Shown here in pieces: positions 35,229-45,014 of a stretch of DNA of 60,000 nucleotides. The notes below the pieces were generated by a model. It worked only from the letters and a program-made list of their open reading frames with translations, had not been told where the DNA came from and did not search any database. This stretch comes from Symsagittifera roscoffensis (Eukaryota; Xenacoelomorpha; Acoela; Convolutidae), in the NCBI RefSeq assembly GCF_963678635.1, contig NC_087067.1, positions 39,764,379 to 39,824,378 of the forward strand, read 5' to 3'. Made by a program: the position numbers and the translations under genes. The number at the start of each line of letters is the position of its first letter. Positions within the stretch are counted from its first letter, which is position 1.

Positions 35229-36190
35229 TTGCCACCCCTACCACAAATACATCCATTATCCTTAGTCCCACGTAATTTCCGAAACCTAGCAATAACACAT
35301 AACCCAAATTTTAGACCAAACATATCGCAAAGTCCCATACAACATATAATGACACACCACTCACAAGATGATAATACATATGAACAAATTATAGAACAAC
35401 CCCATACCACCGCTTTTCAGTCTCAAAATAATCATTTTTTTAGCCCACGATGAGCCGACAACTTGGATCCCTACACCGCTCAAAATCCCATCCAACCAAC
35501 CTCAACACTCCAATCACAATAACCCCACTTTTTGCTTTCCCGCCACCCGATTTTCCAACTATTAATATATCATCAAGCATGAATTCGGATACTAATTCAG
35601 ATATTTCAGTTTTATACTCCATTTCACAACTTAATAACCCTAATATAGAAACCCCTGACAAATTTGCAGACTCCGAACCATCTCCATCCAATAATTTTCA
35701 AACCAACTCCTCAGTTTTTTCAAAGCCCCCTTTTCAACCGATCCCACTAAATAATCCACTCCCGTCCGTTTCTACTCCCTCTTATGCTTCACGAGTAACC
35801 CCAACATATTCTCCATTTCATTCCGACCGATCATCTAATAATTCTCCAGATACCCCCCAAATCTCCCAGGAACTCGATAATTTTATCACCCTACAACAAC
35901 AGCTAATACACCCTAACACCCTCACTATAAATCAAAATTCATCCACAATAGAATCCTCAAACCCACCTACTCCTACACTTTCCTCAGCCTATACTGCATC
36001 GTTAGCACAATCATCCACATCCACCGAATCATCACATAGCAATCACCGAGCTTATCGCACTTTTAAAAGAAAATTCCCGAACCATCCATTCCCGACCAAA
36101 CCAGGAAACAGCCTGCGACCACACCAACACGAAAGATTTTCTAGCGATCCCCTTACCTTCATTCCCACAATATACTTTAAACACACCTAA
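35229..36190 (+). pseudogene. ORF E N-terminal disordered region, copy 1
   Basis: The frame at 35450-36190 (246 codons) is dominated by Ser, Pro, Thr and Asn (SSTSTESSHSNHRAYRTF) with basic RTFKRKFPNH near the end. An upstream frame (35229-35453) stops where the 35450 ATG begins (ATGA overlap). A small deletion plus insertion near 36105 shifts the frame relative to copy 2, where the frame continues into the globular part. I do not recognise it. Confidence 0.55.
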
Positions 36191-36233
36191 CGACACTAAC
36201 GACACACGTAGTTTTGTAGATGAACATGTTTTA

Positions 36234-37244
36234 ATGCCGACACTTCACTGGACAGCATATTACCATTTTACTAATCCCCTTTGCCTGCCACTATCTAATA
36301 CTCATAACGATATAGAAAAGAATAAAGATATGATTTATCGACTCACCGCAACACTAACACCTAGACAATTTACTTATATAGGATATAAAAAATCACTAAA
36401 AACATTCACTGCACCCCGAGCTAACGAATTTACAATAGAATATTACGACTATAATATCATCCGAACTAATCAAGACCAATTTCTAGATGACGACCGCTTC
36501 GCTAACCCACATGTAACAGAAAAATTCTTCATCAAAACGTCATATGTATTCACACTTAATATTTTTGATAGAAAATATGATCACATCATTTCTGAAGCAC
36601 TAGCTGATATTCAAACTTACGAAAGTTTTATTGAAAAATTTCAGTTATTTTCACTAACTTTTCACTTCCTTGCACCACATGAACGCGATTTGCACTGTTC
36701 ACACGACATTATGTTACGCACTAAACAGACTCATACATATACATACTATCGCTTCATACAAAATCATTTTGATTTACATACTCCATTAAGACAACCACAC
36801 CATCGTTTTCAGTTTCTTAACTCGAAGTACACTTCACCATTTTTTCTTAATTTCACCCGTTGCATCAAGGATACTAACCTCCACGGCATCCTCCGCAATT
36901 ATGACCCAGTAACACAAATGTATATTTTTTGTCCCATCACGAAGACCTTTAATGCCGAAGAATCCACACCCTTCCTTATCCCACATGAATTTATCCAACC
37001 TATAGAAATCCCAATATTAGAATTTATTGACAATACTAAATTCAATCACAAAATATATAACCTCATTCAAAACACACCTTATGATTTTGCAGTAGGCACC
37101 GAAGAACTAAAAACCATTAAAGCACTTCAATTGCTTTGGCCACTGCTCCAAACTGAAAACATCATTCGCATACTAGCAAAATTACTAACAAATTCGGATA
37201 TAATACAAAAAATCTTTCCCCACGGCTTTTTCCCAGACGATTAA
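36234..37244 (+). CDS. ORF E C-terminal globular domain, copy 1 (unknown function)
   Basis: 336 codons, the longest unbroken part of ORF E. It begins MPTLHWTAYYHF and contains many aromatic and His residues, HFLAPHERDLHCSHDIMLRT near residues 145-165, and two further Cys residues. It ends with a helical KTIKALQLLWPLLQ segment and FPHGFFPDD. No membrane segment or signal peptide is seen. It resembles no Gag, Pol, Env, dUTPase or methyltransferase domain I know. Its place between env and the 3' LTR is where complex retroviruses put accessory or regulatory genes. Copy 2 preserves it in pieces (42681-43640 and 41836-42471). Confidence 0.6.
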   Translation: MPTLHWTAYYHFTNPLCLPLSNTHNDIEKNKDMIYRLTATLTPRQFTYIGYKKSLKTFTAPRANEFTIEYYDYNIIRTNQDQFLDDDRFANPHVTEKFFIKTSYVFTLNIFDRKYDHIISEALADIQTYESFIEKFQLFSLTFHFLAPHERDLHCSHDIMLRTKQTHTYTYYRFIQNHFDLHTPLRQPHHRFQFLNSKYTSPFFLNFTRCIKDTNLHGILRNYDPVTQMYIFCPITKTFNAEESTPFLIPHEFIQPIEIPILEFIDNTKFNHKIYNLIQNTPYDFAVGTEELKTIKALQLLWPLLQTENIIRILAKLLTNSDIIQKIFPHGFFPDD

Positions 37245-38845
37245 CAGGTAAATATTATTTAAAAAAATTCTTAACTAATAAATTTAAATTAGTACTAACC
37301 ATTCTTTACTCATGTTTCTTTTACATTTTTAGTCTTCATACCACGATCATTTGCAAAAAACAGAAAATAAAAATAAAAAATAAACTTGTTAAAATTCTTC
37401 TCAACTTCATTAATATTTTACACAAGATAATCTGATAAAATTCATACCAAATGTAGTAAATTAATTTATAAATTATTCCCCCATAAAGCAGTAAATTTAA
37501 TTATGATGAAAATTTATAACTTTAAATTTCCCCCAAAACTAGCAGTAAAACTGAAATTCTATGTAATAAATAGATAAAATGAAAATGCAGTACTAACTTT
37601 TTGATATTTTCATTCACTCGCACAGGAATTCTATCCAAACTCGCACAGCTCGCCCACGAAGAATTGTTTAAATAATGAATTTCAGTTTCAAGTTTTCACA
37701 CTCAACAACTCTAACACACGATAACAAGTTTCAAACTTTCCTTTCACCCGGTTGGAAAGGAATTATATACTAAACCAAACTAACCAACGCAGCTTACTAA
37801 ACACCACAAATCATAAAATAACAGCATGACTAAGAAAAGAAAACCAACGGTACCCAAACCGGATTAACCCTGTTTAAAACTGGATAATTTATTCTTTTGA
37901 AGGCTATTATAAAGTCTAAGAAAGAAATAATAAAACACAAAAAAGTCGAAAGACAAACCCATAACAAAAACAGTTTGATTTTTGAAAAAAGGACACAACC
38001 AAAGAAACAGAAGAAAGACCAACATAAACACAACATAAAACGTTATCACATAACAGGACCTCTCAAAGAAACAGCATGCAATCATACTCCCACTCCTGGC
38101 CTAACCCACCAGAGAAGGACGTCCTGAGCATGCTTATAGCCGGCTTAAACCACCGCGCTAGACCCACGCTTTGTGACCACACTTCACTTTCTAATAAGAG
38201 GTACTCAAGGGTGAGTAACTCTTCCAAATAACTGAACTAAAACAAAACGCTTTTGTGAAAACGACTAACTAAGTTCATGATTAAAAAACTAAATTAACAT
38301 AAATTTATAGGATGTAAATCATACTTTGCAGTATATAGATCATACATAACAACAAAGACGAACATCCAAAGACTAGATGATCCCATTACACTCGAACAAG
38401 AATGGCTAACCACAACTGATATGCCGTCCACAATCACAACTCAAAGGATTTAGAGTACGACTTGACTTCGCAGAAAAGAACTTCATTGAACTAGACCAAT
38501 GACCACCTCGATGTTCAAGTATGCGTACAGATCCGAGTTACAAGGCATCCCTTCCACACACAATCTCCACGCCATTCCCAGACGAGGTTGAACACAAAAC
38601 AAGTTCTCTACATAATACAGAAAAACCCGTCATAGCAAACCATTTTTGAAATCAGATTGATTTCATTGGGAAACACAGTCGTTGTCACAAGACGACAAAA
38701 CGATTGATGTCCCTAACTCCAGCGTCCTGGAACTTCTCTAACAAGAGGAACCGGACAAGAATATGATGTTCGCCAAATACCAACGTTCATCATCCATCCT
38801 TTGAATTGCAGAAAGATAATTCTAAAAAACTCTGTAAAACCCGGA
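37245..38845 (+). other. Non-coding 3' region of copy 1
   Basis: About 1.6 kb between ORF E and the 3' LTR. It holds two A/T-rich segments with CCCCCATAAAGCAGTAAATT and CCCCCAAAACTAGCAGTAAA and a structured segment near 38090-38160 with GGCCTAACCCACC repeated as GGCTTAAACCACC. An antisense frame (38085-37830, split) is conserved as an 84-codon frame in copy 2. The sequence before the LTR is only weakly purine-rich. Confidence 0.55.
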
Positions 38846-39248
38846 TGGTCTAAACTATATTTTATGATTGGATAACTTAGATATTTTACCGCTGTAAAGT
38901 ATTTAATATTAACCAATCATGATCCATCTAACTAACAACCCACTTATTTGCAAGTGCTGAAATTACTTGTAATTTCAGCACCAGAGAGATTTGAATTTAA
39001 CTTAGAAATTAGTTGTCTCTCCAAGAGAACTTCAGCAGCCGCAACAAACCAGTATACCCTAGATCTATTGAGCCTAGCAGAGACTAGTTAAACACACTGA
39101 GACTAGAAAGTATAAGAGTAAGATTAGGATCGGTATTAGACTAAGAAGTTGCACGAATCTATCCGGCCGAAAATAAGATAGCGTGACGAGCAGACGGTGT
39201 ACCCTATCCGAAATTACTCTATGAGTTAACCACATCGGTTCTAACTCA
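38846..39248 (+). repeat. 3' LTR of copy 1
   Basis: It aligns to the 5' LTR from TGGTCTAAACTATATTTT to TTCTAACTCA with about ten mismatches. The exact start is uncertain by up to 15 bases because the first seven bases of the 5' LTRs (TGGAACC) have no clear counterpart here. Confidence 0.88.
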
Positions 39249-40243
39249 ATAGCCCGAAATATATCGCGCGTTCATTGTCCCAAATAGGTCAAAATGGCCA
39301 AAATGGAAATCTTTAAACCCTCATAACTTTACGAAAAATGATCACAGGTGAAATATCTTTTCAAATTTAAGCTCAGGACAACAATACCTTTTGAAAGATA
39401 TAAAAAATTCCGTCAAAAATGGCTAGTTAAAAAGTCGAAATTTGTCTGAAGAAAAAAAAACCCACCCGAGCACAAAAATTCCGTTACTTTCGTATCGAAA
39501 GTCGGAACAATAACTCGCGTTACTTTTTCCAAAATGCGCTTAAATTTGCCCAGTGAATAGCCAAATTGGCAATTTTTAAACTCTTAATAAATTGCAAAGA
39601 ATGATCGGATGTAAAAAATTTTTTTTTAACATTTTTTTCAGAGAGTTGATATCTTATTCAATGGGACATAATTTTTTTTGTTAAAACCTAATATTTCAAC
39701 CGCCAAAAACTGGCTGAAGAAAAAACCGCCCAAGCATGAATATTCCGTTTTCTTGGAACGTCTGAACAAAATATTTACTGACCAGAGCAAGCAACAAGGC
39801 AACGCACGCCTGCACGTGGAGTTGAATTTAACTCCACATGCTGCTTTGCTTTGCTTTGCTTTATTGTTGCTTGCTTTTCATCAGTGCATACTTTTTACGG
39901 AGTTAAATTGATCTATTCTTGTTTACAGTTGTATTATCTATTCTAAGTTTCTAACTAACTTTGATCATTATTTCTTCCTTATACGCCCAGACAAGTTAAT
40001 CGCCACCCACCAAAACTGATAGTCATTATTTCCGAAAAAAAAAGTTTTTCATAAAGCTTTTTCATACGATTCCTTTTCTATGGCAGTTGTATGACTATAC
40101 CAAATTTTTGAGAAAAAAAGAAAATTTATAAAAGCTAGAATATCATTTTTTCGTTCTAACAACTTGTAATTTTCTGCCACAAAATCAATTCTGTGCTCAA
40201 ACAATCATCTTGCCATGGGCGGATTTAGGGGCGGATTGTGTGT
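39249..40243. repeat. Spacer between the two elements: right part of dispersed repeat c and simple sequence
   Basis: It begins with the second ATAG and CCCGAAATATATCGCGCG, continuing the dispersed repeat. 39470-39510 (ATTCCGTTACTTTCGTATCG) matches inverted sequence near 17605-17640. A palindrome GTGGAGTT-GAATTT-AACTCCAC lies near 39817-39838, followed by TTTGC repeats. The frame at 39678-39911 crosses these repeats and is not supported as a gene. Confidence 0.7.
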
Positions 40244-40516
40244 CCGATGTGGTTAACTCATAGAATAATTTCGGATAGGGTACACCGTCTGCTCGTCACG
40301 CTATCTTATTTTCGGCCGGATAGATTCATGCAACTTCTTAGTCTAATACCGCTCCTAATCTTACTCTCATACTTTCTAGTCTCAGGGTGTTTAACTAGTC
40401 TCTGCTAGGCTCAATAGATCTAAGGTATACTGGTTTGTTGCGGCTGCTGAAGTTCTCTTGGAGAGACAACTAATTTCTAAATTGAATTCAAATCTCTCTG
40501 GTGCTGAAATTACAAG
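40244..40516 (-). repeat. Truncated 3' LTR of copy 2
   Basis: 273 bp match the 5' LTR (57735-58144) with about seven differences. The LTR's first third is missing. The break lies at the centre of the LTR palindrome, where sequence homologous to 38582 in copy 1 is joined directly. Confidence 0.88.
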
Positions 40517-41835
40517 TCTGGGAATGACGTGGAGATTGTGCGTGGAGGGGATGCCTTGTAACTCGGATCTGTACGTATACTTGAACATCGAAGTTGTCAT
40601 TGGTCTAGTTCAATGAAGTCCTTTTCTGCGAAGTCAAGTCGTACTCTAAATCCTTTGAGTTGTGATTGTGGACGGCATATCGGTTGTGGTTAGCCATTCT
40701 TGTTCGAGTGTAGTGGGGTCATTTTGTCTTTGGATGTTCGTCTTTGTTGTTGTGTGTTGATCTATATACTGCAAATTTTTTTTAGTTCAGTTTTTTAATT
40801 ATGAATTTAGTTAGTTGTTTTCACAAAAGCATTTTGTTTTAGTTCGGTTATTTTGAAGAGTTACTCACCCTTGAGTACCTCTTATTAAAAATGGAAGTGT
40901 GGTCACAAAGCGTGGATGTAGCGCGGTGGGTTAGGCCGGCTATAGAGCATGCTCAGGACGTCCTCTCTGGTGGGTTAGGCCAGGAGTGGGAGTATGATTT
41001 TGTGTGGTTTCTTTGAGAAGTCCTGTTATGTGATAACGTTTTATGTTGGGTTTATGTTGGTCTTTCTTATGTTTCTTTGGTTGTGTCCTTTCTCAAAAAT
41101 CAAACTGTTTTTGTTATGGGTTTGTCTTTCGACTTTTTTGTGTTTTATTATTTCTTTCTTAGACTTTATAATAGTCTTCAAAAGAATAAATTATCCAGTT
41201 TTAAACAGGGTTAATCCGGTTTGGGTACCGTTGGTTTTCTTTTCTTAGTCATGCTGTTATTTTATGATTTGTGGTGTTTAGTAAGCTGCGTTGGTTAGTT
41301 TGGTTTAGTATATAATTCCTTTCCAACCGGGTGAAAGGAAAGTTTGAAACTTGTTATCGTGTGTTAGAGTTGTTGAGTGTGAAAACTTGAAACTGAAATT
41401 CATTATTTAAACAATTCTTCGTGGGCGAGCTGTGCGAGTTTGGATAGAATTCCTGTGCGAATGAATGAAAATATCAAAAGGTTAGTACTGCATTTTCAAT
41501 TTATCAATTTATTACATAGAATTTCAATTTTACTGCTAGTTTTTTTTGGGGGAAATTTAAAGTTATAATTTTTATCATATTTAAATTTACTGCTTTATGG
41601 GGGAATAATTTATAAATTAATTTACTACATTTGGTATGATTTTTATCTGATTATCTTGTGTAAATATTAAAGAAGTATAGAATAATTTTAACAAGTTTAT
41701 TTTTTATTTTTCTTTTCTGTTTTTTGCAGATGATCGTGGTATGAAGACTAAAAATCTAAAAGAAACATGAGTAAAGAACGGTTAGTATTAATTTAAATTT
41801 ATTAGTGAAGAATAATTGTGAAATATACTTACCTG
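40517..41835 (-). other. Non-coding 3' region of copy 2, with an antisense open frame
   Basis: Counterpart of 37245-38583. On the plus strand 40994-41248 an 84-codon frame encodes a strongly hydrophobic peptide (MLVFLMFLWLCPF and later segments), antisense to the element. In copy 1 the same frame is split by one shift. Because the sense strand is A-rich, Phe/Leu/Val-rich antisense frames arise easily, so I do not call a gene. Confidence 0.5.
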
Positions 41836-42471
41836 TTAATCGTCGGGGAAAAAGCCGTGGGGAAAGATGTCGCGTATTACGTCTGAGTTTGTTAGTAATT
41901 TTGCTAGTATGCGAATGATGTTTTTAGTTTGGAGCAGTGGCCAAAGCAATTGAAGTGCTTTAATAGTTTTTAGTTCTTCGGTGCCTACTGCAAACTCATA
42001 AGGTGTGTTTTGAATTAGGTTATATATTTTGTGATTGTATTTAGTATTGTGAATAAATTCTAATATAGGGATTTTTATAGGTTGGATAAATTCATGTGGG
42101 ATAAGGAAGGGTCTGGATTCTTCGGCATTAAAGGTCTTCGTGATGGGACAAAATATATACATTTGTGTTATTGGGTCATAATTGCGGAGGATGCCGTGGA
42201 GGTTAGTATCTTTGATGCAATAGGTGAAATTTAGAAAAAATGGTGAAGTGTACTTCGAGTTAAGAAACTGAAAACGATGGTGTGGTTGTCTTGATGGAGT
42301 ATGTAGATCAAAATGATTTTTTATGAAGCGATAGTATGTATATGTGTGAGTCTGTTTAGTGCGTAACATAATGTCGTGTGAACAGTGCAAATTGCGTTCA
42401 TGTGGTGCAAGGAAGTGAAAGGTTAGTGAAAATAATTGAAATTTTTCTTTAAAACTTTCGTAAGCTTGCAT
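41836..42471 (-). pseudogene. ORF E C-terminal domain, 3' half, copy 2
   Basis: 211 codons that match the second half of the copy 1 domain (36609-37244) nearly residue for residue, including HFLAPHERNLHCSHDIML and FPHGFFPDD. The segment 42472-42680 is in another frame because of a nonsense codon after YMGYKNH and at least one further break. Confidence 0.65.
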
Positions 42472-42680
42472 ATCAGTTAGTGCTTCAGAAATGATGTGAT
42501 CATATTTACTATCAAAAATATTGAGTGTGAATACATATGATGTTTTGATGAAAAATTTTTCTGTTAGTTGTGGGTTAGCGAAGCGGTCGTCACCTAAAAA
42601 TTGGTCTTGATTAGTTCGGATGATATTATGGTCGTAATATTCTATTGTAAATTCGTTAGCTCGGGGTGCAGTGAATGTTT

Positions 42681-43640
42681 TTAGTGATTTTTATATCCCA
42701 TATAAGTAAATTGTCTATGTGTTAGTGGTGTGGTGAGTCGATACAGCATATCTTTATTATTTTCTATATCGTTATGAGTATTAGATAATGGCAGGCAAAG
42801 GGGATTAGTAAAATGGTAATATGTTGTCCAATGAAGTGTAGGCATAAAAACCTGTTCATCTACAAAACTACGTGTGTCGTTAGTGTCGTTAGGTGTGTTT
42901 AAAGTATATTGTGGGAATGAAGGTAAGGGGATCGCTAGAAAATCTTTCGTGTTGGTGTGGTGTGGATGATTAATATACTCGCAGGCTGTTCCTGGTTTGG
43001 TCGGGAATGGATGGTTTGGGAATTTTTTTTTAAAAGTGCGATAAGCTCGGTGATTGCTATGTGATGATTCGGTGGATGTGGATGATTGTGCTAACGATGC
43101 AGTATAGGCTGAGGAAAGTGTAGGAGTAGGTGGGTTTGAGGATTCTATTGTGGATGAATTTTGATTTATAGTGAGGGTGTTAGGGTGTATTAGCTGTTGT
43201 TGTAGGGTGATAAAATTATCGAGTTCTTGGGAGATTTGGGGAGTATCGGGAGAATTAGATGATCGGTCGGAATGAAATGGAGAATAGGTTGGGGTTACTC
43301 GTGAAGCATAAGAGGGAGTAGAAACGGACGGGAGTGGATTATTTAGTGGGATCGGTTGAAAAGGGGGCTTTGAAAAAACTGAGTTGGTTTGAAAATTATT
43401 GGATGGAGATGGTTCGGAGTCTGCAAATTTGTCAGGGGTTTCTATATTAGGGTTATTAAGTTGTGAAATGGAGTATAAAACTGAAATATCTGAATTAGTA
43501 TCCGAATTCATGCTTGATGATATATTAATAGTTGGACAATCGGGTGGCGGGAAAGCAAAAAGTGGGGTTATTGTGATTGGAGTGTTGAGGTTGGTTCGAT
43601 GGGATTTTGAGTTAGTTTTTCTAAGATGTAATAGGGCCAT
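42681..43640 (-). pseudogene. ORF E N-terminal region and start of globular domain, copy 2
   Basis: 319 codons read from the disordered Ser/Pro-rich part straight into MPTLHWTTYYHF. This shows that the two parts are one protein of roughly 550-600 residues. The first ten codons of this frame come from an out-of-frame envelope end brought in by the 519-bp deletion, so its Met is not the natural start. Confidence 0.65.
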
Positions 43641-45007
43641 CCTAGAAAATCGAGAATTTCATTTTTTAGTGTAACAAAGCTAAAAATATTTATAGGTGAA
43701 ATATCTTGTGGTCTGTATTTTTCACCGTTTAGATATATATAGTCTTTAATGTCTTTAAAATATCCGCTATAAAATTGTGTATAGATATCTGCAAATCCTG
43801 CGGTTTCGGCAAGTTTGCGTAAGTTTTGGTCAATTGACTGTCTTTGTATAGTGTCCATTTGTGTTAATAATTCCTGGAATTGTTGTGTTCTAATGTGGTG
43901 TTGGATATCGGATTTTGAATATATTCCAATTGATTGTAAATCAATATTTGGGTTACGAGCAATAGCTCTGATGCTTTCGGGTGAAAATTTTTTGAGTGAT
44001 TGCATTAACGTGGGGTATGGGGTAGGAAGATAATATTTATCTTCATCAGGGTTCAATTCTACGACATTGTGGCTATTTTCTGATCCACATGGGACTGCGG
44101 TATCCCAAAAATATGTTCGTCTTGAAAGTGTGTCAACAAAATGTACTTTATTTTTATAAAAGATAGGGATTCTTTTATAGCATCTTTTATCTTCAAAAAC
44201 ATATAGTGGTGATACTTTTTTGGTGCAAATATAAAACCATAAAATGTTTTCTTCGTAGTCTAGAAAATTTGATCTATTTCCTGATAGTAAATATCCTGCG
44301 TAGGGTATTTTTAACACTGCTAGTGCAAGTGATTGTAGGATTTGTGTCCTTTCTAATTCGCATAGTTGGTGAAGTGTTTCTAATTCGGAGAGTGACATTT
44401 CTTGAAAAATTCGACTAATCGTGTAGTCTAACTTCATATCTAAGTGGATATCATAGTGGATCTTACCATAATAAGTATTATTCATTAGTGATAGTTCTTG
44501 TAAACGTGTGCTTCTAGTGTCATGTGGCTTTAAATGTCCACCAGGTTGACCATTACTTTTTTGAAAGTTAACTGGTATATATGATGTTCCTTCGTGTAGA
44601 AGATGACCTGTGGCATAAGGATCAATTTTTATTTTTCCAGTGGTCATGTCGAAACCTTTTTCGTATTCAACTAATATTTCAGAATATTGTGTTTTGTGAA
44701 GTGGGTTTCTGTATTTGCTTGCGATTTCTGTTTCTTGATATATTTGAAAACGTGTTAATTTATTTTCTATATTATGGATATTTTGAAAATCAGTACATTG
44801 TTTTCGTGATGGATGGACTTGTTCATATGGAATTGATTGTATAAAATATTTTTCGTGAAATTTTATCATTCGAGCGTGTATTTTTGCCTCTTGAAATGTT
44901 GTACATGTATCTTCGGGAAACCAAACAATTGTTGCTTGTGTCCGTGTTGTAGGATCACAGTAACCTTGATCGTTTTTACAAGGTAGTCTAATTCCTTGAT
45001 AGATCAT
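43568..45007 (-). pseudogene. Envelope-like central and C-terminal ectodomain, copy 2
   Basis: 479 codons, the longest unbroken envelope piece in the window. It covers the GYCDP region, the helical centre, the CYKRIPIFYK...VPCG motif and the stalk-like region in one frame. It ends 19 bases past the deletion junction with an artificial tail, so it has no membrane anchor. Even in frame, the product would be secreted or retained, not anchored. Confidence 0.55.
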
Positions 45008-45014
45008 CGTGTTG

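Larger units (their letters stand above)
20401..39248 (+). mobile_element. Giant env-bearing Ty3/gypsy-type LTR retroelement, copy 1
   Basis: An 18,848-bp element with TGGAACC...CTAACTCA ends, 410-bp LTRs, a PBS two bases after the 5' LTR and a 4-bp ATAG duplication. Internal order is leader, ORF A, Gag, protease, RT, RNase H, integrase with GPY module, envelope-like ORF, ORF E, non-coding 3' region and 3' LTR. PR-RT-RNaseH-IN order, the D,D35E integrase and the GPY module place it in Ty3/gypsy. Known members are usually about 5-10 kb, so this is exceptionally long. The two LTRs differ at about ten positions (about 2.5%), indicating a moderately old insertion. Nearly every ORF is broken. The sense strand is very A-rich and G-poor. 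Confidence 0.95.

Noticed and set aside
39678-39911. Plus-strand 77-codon frame in the spacer
   Set aside because: Runs through a palindrome and TTTGC repeats, with no domain or splice context.
40915-40945. A-box-like TAGCGCGGTGG in the element's 3' region (antisense)
   Set aside because: No B box at suitable spacing, so not a tRNA-derived promoter I can support.
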